Shown one piece after another: positions 1-4,307 of a stretch of 6,701 nt of DNA (positions within the stretch are counted from its first letter, which is position 1; the number at the start of each line of letters is the position of its first letter). The DNA comes from Alistipes sp. (GTDB taxonomy: Bacteria; Bacteroidota; Bacteroidia; Bacteroidales; Rikenellaceae), in assembly GCA_017391185.1 (NCBI GenBank), contig JAFOZN010000256.1, positions 1-6,701 on the forward strand, written 5' to 3'. Under the pieces are notes generated by a model that was not told the origin of the DNA, made no database searches, and saw nothing but the letters and a program-made list of their open reading frames with translations. Both the position numbers and the translations under genes were made by a program.

Positions 1-23
1 ATTCAAAATTCAAAATTCAAAAT
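1..23. repeat. Short tandem repeat, 7-base unit
   Basis: The unit ATTCAAA occurs a little over three times in perfect tandem (AATTTTG-type units on the other strand). It lies in AT-rich intergenic DNA at the left edge, so its full length may continue outside the window. Ten bases of the same pattern (ATTCAAAATT) recur at 4255-4264 between the ATPase and PAP2 genes. No function can be assigned. On the minus strand it contains repeated TTTG, which resembles the Bacteroidota -33 promoter element, but no paired -7 element is visible here. Confidence 0.7.
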
Positions 24-86
24 CGCAGATTATTTTTTCATATTTTTTAATTCTTCATACCTACGAGCCCCTTTTGGGGTGTTTTA
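24..86 (-). other. Possible gene remnant or 3' gene end, 17 sense codons
   Basis: On the minus strand an open stretch between stop codons at 84-86 and 24-35 region reads NTPKGARRYEELKNMKK followed by TAA. The tail (ARRYEELKNMKK) has the charged, Lys/Glu-rich look of a real protein C-terminus, but the frame has a stop just upstream and no start codon in a sensible place. The stretch also contains the perfect palindrome CCCCTTTTGGGG at 68-79. I do not recognise the peptide. It may be the relic of a decayed gene or mobile sequence, or chance coding in A-rich DNA. Confidence 0.2.
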
Positions 87-104
87 TAGTGAGGAACAAT
101 GGGA

Positions 105-141
105 ATTAAAAAAGTGCCAACTTTTTAAAAGTCGGCACTTT
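105..141 (-). terminator. Rho-independent terminator of the five-gene cluster
   Basis: Bases 111-122 pair with 130-141 in a 12-bp stem around a short A/T loop. Read on the minus strand the single imperfect pair (119 with 133) is a G-U wobble, while on the plus strand it is an A-C mismatch, so the hairpin is better formed in the minus-strand transcript. A run of six T follows the stem on the minus strand. It starts 21 nt after the kinase stop codon, as expected for the end of this transcription unit. A-tracts on both sides mean some plus-strand termination is also possible. Confidence 0.88.
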
Positions 142-162
142 AAAAATATCTTCACACTAAAG

Positions 163-1245
163 CTACGCCTCAGCGATAGCCTTTACGATAGCCTTCATCT
201 CATCATACTGACGCTCCATGCTCTGCAAGAGCTTATACTGAGCGTGAGTGCGTACCAAGTTATGCTCTGGATAAGCAGTCTTGTAATACTTGTCACCATC
301 GATGTAATCCATCAAGAAGCGCAACACCTGCTCGAAGGTGATGTAACGGCCAGAGAATGCCAAGTAATCCAACTCGCTCTGTACCATTGTAGCCTTCTGC
401 TGCGAGAGGTAACCCTCGGCGTAGGCCTTGAACATCTCGATGCTCATCTCTACATTATCCAAGTTCTTGTCATCCTCAGCACCTGTGTTGGTGTATGAGC
501 GAATAGCATCACCGAAGTCGTTGAGCGAAGTAGAGCTCATCACTGTGTCGAGGTCGATGGCGCACAATACATTGCCCGAAGCCTTGTCGAAGAGGATATT
601 GCTGATCTTGGTATCGTTGTGAGTCACGTGTGTAGGGATTGTGCCATCCTCTACGAGTGACCAGAAGTCGAGCATCTCCTTACGGCGTGACTCCACCCAA
701 GAGATCTCCTCCTGAAGGTCCTTCACTCTACCCACAGGGTCTGCAGCGATGGTCTCATCCCACTGCTGGAAACGCCAACGGATATTGTGGAAGCCCTTGA
801 TTGTCTCGTTCAGAGGCTTGTCGAAGTCTGCCAAGAGAGCCTGGAAACGTCCGATACCTACACCGCCCTGATAAGCCAACTCAGGAGAGTCTGCTCTATC
901 GAAGCTCGATGTCTCAGGGATAAAGAGGCATACAGCCCAGAAGTTACCCTCTACCTCTACATATAGCTTACCATCCTTAGCTGGGATTACGGTCAGAGTC
1001 TCGCGCATAGGATCTGCCACCTTCTGCTTGATGTGCTCTGTCACAGCCTTGATATTATCCATCATACCTGGTACGTCAGGGAATACCACATGATTCTTGC
1101 GCTGGAGGATGTAGTTTGGTGCATCGCCCTCGGTCTTTACCACGAAAGTATCATTGATAAATCCCTCTCCCAGAGGTTTGATTGTCTCGATCTTGCCCTC
1201 GAGCTCAAATTGCTCGGCGATAGTGAAAAGTTGTTCTTGTGTCAT
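163..1245 (-). CDS. nahK: N-acetylhexosamine 1-kinase-like sugar kinase (NahK family, APH fold)
   Basis: This 360-residue protein belongs to the aminoglycoside phosphotransferase/choline kinase fold. From memory it aligns end to end with Bifidobacterium longum NahK (about 359 residues), which phosphorylates GlcNAc and GalNAc at the anomeric carbon using ATP. Visible motifs are a glycine-containing nucleotide loop (PLGEGFINDTF, 24-34), the catalytic HNDTKISN at 209-216 with D211 as predicted base and N216 as metal ligand, the metal-binding DLD at 231-233, and an FGD at 244-246. The C-terminal YPEHNLVRT segment (about 324-332) also matches NahK. There is no signal peptide, so it acts in the cytoplasm. 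The ATG start aligns with that of NahK. It lies 28 nt after the CBM9-like gene and is probably co-transcribed, ending at the 105-141 terminator. Lacto-N-biose phosphorylase and uridylyltransferase genes, its partners in bifidobacteria, are absent here. The exact sugar is inferred; another hexose or hexosamine is possible. Confidence 0.85.
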   Translation of the reverse strand: MTQEQLFTIAEQFELEGKIETIKPLGEGFINDTFVVKTEGDAPNYILQRKNHVVFPDVPGMMDNIKAVTEHIKQKVADPMRETLTVIPAKDGKLYVEVEGNFWAVCLFIPETSSFDRADSPELAYQGGVGIGRFQALLADFDKPLNETIKGFHNIRWRFQQWDETIAADPVGRVKDLQEEISWVESRRKEMLDFWSLVEDGTIPTHVTHNDTKISNILFDKASGNVLCAIDLDTVMSSTSLNDFGDAIRSYTNTGAEDDKNLDNVEMSIEMFKAYAEGYLSQQKATMVQSELDYLAFSGRYITFEQVLRFLMDYIDGDKYYKTAYPEHNLVRTHAQYKLLQSMERQYDEMKAIVKAIAEA

Positions 1246-1273
1246 AGGTTTTTATCTGTTTTATTATTAAATT

Positions 1274-1963
1274 CTATCCGAGTATTGCCTCCCCGAAAAA
1301 TTCGGGGCAGTGGAAGTTGGGCTGCTCCAATTTGATAGGATTCCAACTCAGGAAGTGCATATCGTCACACTTGTCGCCACACTTGTAGAGGTTGAGCCTC
1401 AGGCTCTCAGGCGCGCGCTCCAATCCCAAAACCGAGAATGGAACAATGACCACCATCCACCAACGCTGACCCTCCCCACGCGAGTCAATGACATCGTGAG
1501 GTATAGAGCCGAAACGGCGTATCTTAGAGAGTTTCTCCTCAGAAAAATGTTCTGCATCGGTACGTGATTGGCGGAAGGCAGCCAGAAGAGTGCCTACACA
1601 ATTTATCTCGAAGTTAAAATAACCCTCGCCCTTGGGGTTGGCGATGAAGAGCTCCACGCAACTATCCTCCCACACAGGGCCGTTCTCCTCCAGAGTCACC
1701 GCACGAACATGACGCTCCTCGACCTCGTACATCACAGCCAACGCATCGTCCGAGTGGGCGATACGGAAATTCACTTTGGGTGCATAGGGATACTCAGCCC
1801 AATTAAGGCTCTGGATAGGGTGGCTCTCCAACCTGTCACGCATCACCAGACGCACCTCATCGTTGCGGAACTGCTCGATTTTACGGATAAATCGTGCCTC
1901 CACATAGTTACGATTAGCGCGTGAAGCGTGAGCTTTGGCTGCATTTTCAAGAATCTGTTTCAT
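1274..1963 (-). CDS. CBM9-like carbohydrate-binding domain protein, cytoplasmic
   Basis: The protein (229 residues from the chosen start) consists almost wholly of one carbohydrate-binding family 9-like beta-sandwich domain of the type found as stand-alone proteins in Bacteroidota. Recognisable blocks are GPVWEDSCVELFI at about 95-107, NFEINCVGTLL at about 117-127, NLYKCGDKC at 191-199, and the terminal SWNPIKLEQPNFHCPEFFG at 206-224. I see no signal peptide and no catalytic domain, so a cytoplasmic, sugar-binding or still unknown role is likely. The ATG at 1963 is preferred over an in-frame ATG at 1996 (240 residues): a good -7 promoter element at 1998-2005 puts transcription start at roughly 1990-1993, downstream of the 1996 codon, and the extra residues (MLNDLLTLKKT) are not part of the domain. 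The kinase follows after 28 nt, so both genes probably form one unit and share a sugar-related task. The link with amino sugars is inference from this neighbour. Confidence 0.82.
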   Translation of the reverse strand: MKQILENAAKAHASRANRNYVEARFIRKIEQFRNDEVRLVMRDRLESHPIQSLNWAEYPYAPKVNFRIAHSDDALAVMYEVEERHVRAVTLEENGPVWEDSCVELFIANPKGEGYFNFEINCVGTLLAAFRQSRTDAEHFSEEKLSKIRRFGSIPHDVIDSRGEGQRWWMVVIVPFSVLGLERAPESLRLNLYKCGDKCDDMHFLSWNPIKLEQPNFHCPEFFGEAILG

Positions 1964-1964
1964 C

Positions 1965-2026
1965 GTCTTTTTGAGAGTTAAAAGGTCATTTAACATTCAA
2001 AGTTAATAAACTCTTCTCAAAAAGAC
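1965..2026. repeat. Inverted repeat enclosing the promoter and leader of the CBM9-like gene
   Basis: Bases 1965-1976 are the exact reverse complement of 2015-2026 (12 bp). Allowing a 3-base bulge (2012-2014) the match extends by 3 bp, pairing 1977-1979 with 2009-2011. Inside the 29-base loop, TTAAC at 1990-1994 pairs with GTTAA at 2002-2006. The arm centres are 50 bp apart. The left arm ends one base before the start codon at 1963 and includes the A-rich ribosome-binding region (CTCAAAAAGACG then ATG); the right arm touches the -33 element. It could be a protein-binding site, an RNA hairpin in transcripts that enter from upstream, or both. Confidence 0.75.
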
Positions 2027-2028
2027 AA
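1998..2028 (-). promoter_or_regulatory. Bacteroidota-type promoter for the CBM9-like and kinase genes
   Basis: On the minus strand a TAACTTTG box (1998-2005) fits the Bacteroidota -7 consensus TAnnTTTG exactly. A TTG (2026-2028) lies 20 bases upstream, fitting the -33 TTTG element at its usual spacing. Transcription should start near 1990-1993, giving a leader of about 27-30 nt to the ATG at 1963. The preceding 150-base gap and the change from membrane to sugar genes make an independent promoter plausible here. Confidence 0.65.
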
Positions 2029-2152
2029 TACCTTGGGGTGAGAAAATTTTGGGTTGAAGGGGTTTTTGCGATTTGTTGTGGGATATTTCTACTATATATT
2101 TCAGGCTGCCGTTACCTTGTGGCATACCGCAATCTTCTGAAAGGAGATAGGC
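2029..2152. other. Intergenic region between the beta-helix lipoprotein and the CBM9-like gene
   Basis: Together with the promoter and inverted repeat to its left this is the longest gap in the window. On the minus strand the frame of the lipoprotein gene stays open after its TAG stop for 49 more sense codons, up to a TAA at 2003-2005. This extension includes an ATG at 2123-2125 that would start a 40-residue peptide (MPQGNGSLKYIVEIS...). No convincing ribosome-binding site precedes it and I do not recognise the peptide, so I do not call it a gene. I see no RNA gene; a short imperfect stem (TGCC with GGCA near 2107-2124) is too weak to mean much. Confidence 0.4.
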
Positions 2153-2160
2153 CTACTCCT
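2139..2160 (-). terminator. Weak hairpin at the end of the lipoprotein gene
   Basis: On the minus strand AGGAGTA (2160-2154) can pair with TA and CTCCT (2149-2148 and 2146-2142) across a GGCC loop with one bulged T, followed by only three T. The stem overlaps the TAG stop codon. It may attenuate transcription after the lipoprotein gene, but it is short, bulged and lacks a real T-run, so some read-through into the next gene is expected. Confidence 0.3.
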
Positions 2161-3649
2161 CCACAAATAGTATTTCACCCTTCTCCTCACCAAAGAGATC
2201 TTTGAGCGCGAGAGCAACCTCTTGGTCATAAACATATCGTATGCCTTCGCTACCCCATGCTCCAGCCATCTTGTCACGATATTGTATGTAGGTGTTTGCC
2301 GAGAGCGTTGGCAAAGACTCTTTGCGAGCAGCGGCGATATTCAGCAAATCGTGTGTGCTGCGGTCAAATATGTTGTTCTCAACGCGGAAGTTGATGGCAT
2401 TATTAATATGATGTGTCCACGATTTAATGTGTGCTGGAGTCTCTTTGTCTGGACGTTGTTTGCCCCAACCGTAACCCGCGCGGCGCATCAGATTGTTTGT
2501 GAAGAGGATATTCTCCATGTAGTGTGATGGGTTGGTATCCTTACGTCCAAGAAAATACTCTATGGAATAGACACAATCTTCTATGAGGTTGTTGGCATAC
2601 AAGACATTCTTCATCACAAGCCTCTCTTCGGTATCGCCCTGATGTTGATGTGTGATTGCTGCGTCATAGACCTGATATATGTAGCAGTTGCTCACCAGAA
2701 AATTCTCACATCCGCCATATATCTCTATCGCATTGCCAAAACGTGTAGGGTGGTTGCGCCCAAATATATCCTCGCTCTGAATGGATCCACCAATCCAGCC
2801 CAACTCACAATTCGTAACCGTCAGATTCTTCACCGTGCCGCTGCCTATGCCGTGCGAACCGCCATACTTGATACAGAGATTATCAAACGTGGTATTGTCT
2901 GTGGCCTGAATAATGTTCCCTTTGGGCGAGATCTCTATCGAAGTGAATCGCTCCGCAGGATTTCCCTCGGTGGAGCAAAGGTATACGCGCTTCTTATTTT
3001 TATAGTCATGATAAAACTCCAAGTCGCGCTTGAGATCTCGGTATGAGGCGAAAGGTTCGCCAGTGGCAATATGTAGCGTTGAACCATCCTCCTGACGTAT
3101 CATCATCACCTTTATGGCGTGAGCCTCACCCTCGTTAAAAACCAATGTACCCACGTCAGATGGGAGTTCACCATCATACATATATACATTCTTCGTGTCG
3201 GTCTCTATCCACTTGCCAACCTTCGCGGCATCATAAGGCGAGCCATATATGCGGGGCTTCTCGCCTTTGCCGTATGCAGAGTATGTAACCCCCTTTTTAG
3301 CCTTTATCTGACCACGCCAGAGATCTCCACGGCGAAATAGCACACAATCATTGTCTTTAAGGTCGAGCTCAGCCAGACGTTTTAGACTCTTTATCGCTCT
3401 ATCGGGCGAAAGGCCATCGCTAAGGTCATCTCCCTGAGAAGAGATATAGTAAAAAGTAGAAAAATTCTTATCCTCTATTTCAGACTGAGTATTGCGAATC
3501 TGAGCCTTCATCTCCTCAGCTTGCTTGTCAAGCGAGAGGATGCGTTTCTGAGTGGAATTTTGTGCTACGCCACATGATGCGACAGCGAGAGTTATCGCTG
3601 CCAAAACAGCGGTAGCACAAATTGCACGAAAAATAGGCGAAAACGTCAT
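2153..3649 (-). CDS. Predicted lipoprotein with right-handed beta-helix domain
   Basis: The 498-residue product starts with a lipoprotein signal peptide: a hydrophobic stretch (about 8-24) followed by the lipobox VASC with the acylated Cys at 26. Residues 2 and 3 of the mature protein are G and V, so there is no inner-membrane Asp signal and an outer-membrane location is likely. Residues about 33-61 are rich in Lys, Glu and Gln and look like a short coiled coil or linker. From about 65 the pattern FYYISSQGDDLSDGLSPDRAIKSL, then LFRRGDLWRG and YGKGEKPRIYGS, is the usual N-terminal cap of secreted parallel beta-helix proteins related to polysaccharide lyases and glycosidases. Repeated N-rich strands (TVTNCELG, VSNCYIYQ, ANNLIEDC, TNNLMRR, ENNIFDR) at about 250-430 form the coil body. 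No catalytic motif of a named family is recognised, so lyase, glycosidase or plain binding all remain open. It starts 24 nt after the PAP2 gene and is probably co-transcribed with it. Confidence 0.8.
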   Translation of the reverse strand: MTFSPIFRAICATAVLAAITLAVASCGVAQNSTQKRILSLDKQAEEMKAQIRNTQSEIEDKNFSTFYYISSQGDDLSDGLSPDRAIKSLKRLAELDLKDNDCVLFRRGDLWRGQIKAKKGVTYSAYGKGEKPRIYGSPYDAAKVGKWIETDTKNVYMYDGELPSDVGTLVFNEGEAHAIKVMMIRQEDGSTLHIATGEPFASYRDLKRDLEFYHDYKNKKRVYLCSTEGNPAERFTSIEISPKGNIIQATDNTTFDNLCIKYGGSHGIGSGTVKNLTVTNCELGWIGGSIQSEDIFGRNHPTRFGNAIEIYGGCENFLVSNCYIYQVYDAAITHQHQGDTEERLVMKNVLYANNLIEDCVYSIEYFLGRKDTNPSHYMENILFTNNLMRRAGYGWGKQRPDKETPAHIKSWTHHINNAINFRVENNIFDRSTHDLLNIAAARKESLPTLSANTYIQYRDKMAGAWGSEGIRYVYDQEVALALKDLFGEEKGEILFVEE

Positions 3650-3673
3650 CTGTGTAGCAGCCTTTATCTGTTT

Positions 3674-4252
3674 CTAATGCTTTTTAATACGCTTTATTGC
3701 AAAGTTGAATAGCAATGAAGCCACACCTCCTGCCATTAAACCAGTAAGCGCACCGAGCAGAATATCCATCGGGAAGTGGTATGCCAGATAGATTCGTGAG
3801 TAGCAGATGGCAACCACCGCCAAGCCCATCATCCATCCGAACCATGCTCGCCTGATTGTGGTTGTCGAGAGTATCAACACAGAGAACATCGTAGCAGCGT
3901 GAGCCGATACCGTACCATACTTTCCTCCCTGCTTCACCACATGAATCAGGCCCTCCAGTTCGGGCGTATGCATAGGTCTAAGGCGTGCTGGGAAGTCGCT
4001 CCAAAGATTTTTCAATAGGCCTGTATGTTTGAAGATGCCAGCTACCATATCTGATATGCCTGCGGCCACCGCTGCGGCCACCAGGAATAGCAACACCCCT
4101 CGCCAAGAGTATTTGCGCCATACGAGCCAAAGCATGATCAGATACAACCACACCCAAAATAGGGGTGTAGAGAAGAGGACCATTATCTTATCCACAACAG
4201 CTCCACCATCGAAGTTCAGAGCCAGAAACAGAGGGTAGTCGAATGTGTACAT
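3674..4252 (-). CDS. PAP2-family integral membrane phosphatase
   Basis: This 192-residue membrane protein has about five to six hydrophobic segments (roughly 31-45, 52-73, 117-130, 137-151, 162-183) and the signature of the type 2 phosphatidic acid phosphatase superfamily. Motif 2 appears as GTVSAHAA with S116 and H118, and motif 3 as SRIYLAYHFPMD with R153, the nucleophile H159 and D163. Motif 1 is unusual: the expected Lys-x6-Arg-Pro is stretched, with RP at 92-93 but the likely Lys at 75 (or 81), which implies an insertion of about ten residues. Known relatives dephosphorylate lipid phosphates such as undecaprenyl pyrophosphate, phosphatidylglycerol phosphate or lipid A, facing the periplasm; which one applies here cannot be told. 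The gene starts 55 nt after the ATPase stop and ends 24 nt before the lipoprotein gene, so it is probably in the same operon. The ATG start places a short cytoplasmic or interfacial helix first, normal for the family. Confidence 0.88.
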   Translation of the reverse strand: MYTFDYPLFLALNFDGGAVVDKIMVLFSTPLFWVWLYLIMLWLVWRKYSWRGVLLFLVAAAVAAGISDMVAGIFKHTGLLKNLWSDFPARLRPMHTPELEGLIHVVKQGGKYGTVSAHAATMFSVLILSTTTIRRAWFGWMMGLAVVAICYSRIYLAYHFPMDILLGALTGLMAGGVASLLFNFAIKRIKKH

Positions 4253-4307
4253 TAATTCAAAATTATTAGACTCTCGCTAACTTTATCTTTCCTTCACAAA
4301 TACTCTC

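Noticed and set aside
68..79. CCCCTTTTGGGG palindrome followed by TTTT on the plus strand, as a terminator
   Set aside because: A four-pair stem with a weak T-run is marginal, and no plus-strand gene in the window would need it.
79..498. A 139-codon plus-strand open frame beginning left of the terminator
   Set aside because: Most of it is antisense to the kinase gene and it runs through the terminator hairpin; no protein-like features or start signals support it.
4258..4265. TAATTTTG on the minus strand, a possible -7 box just before the PAP2 gene
   Set aside because: It is only 5 bases from the ATG at 4252, which would leave almost no leader, and no TTTG lies at the right distance upstream (the nearest is 31 bases away).
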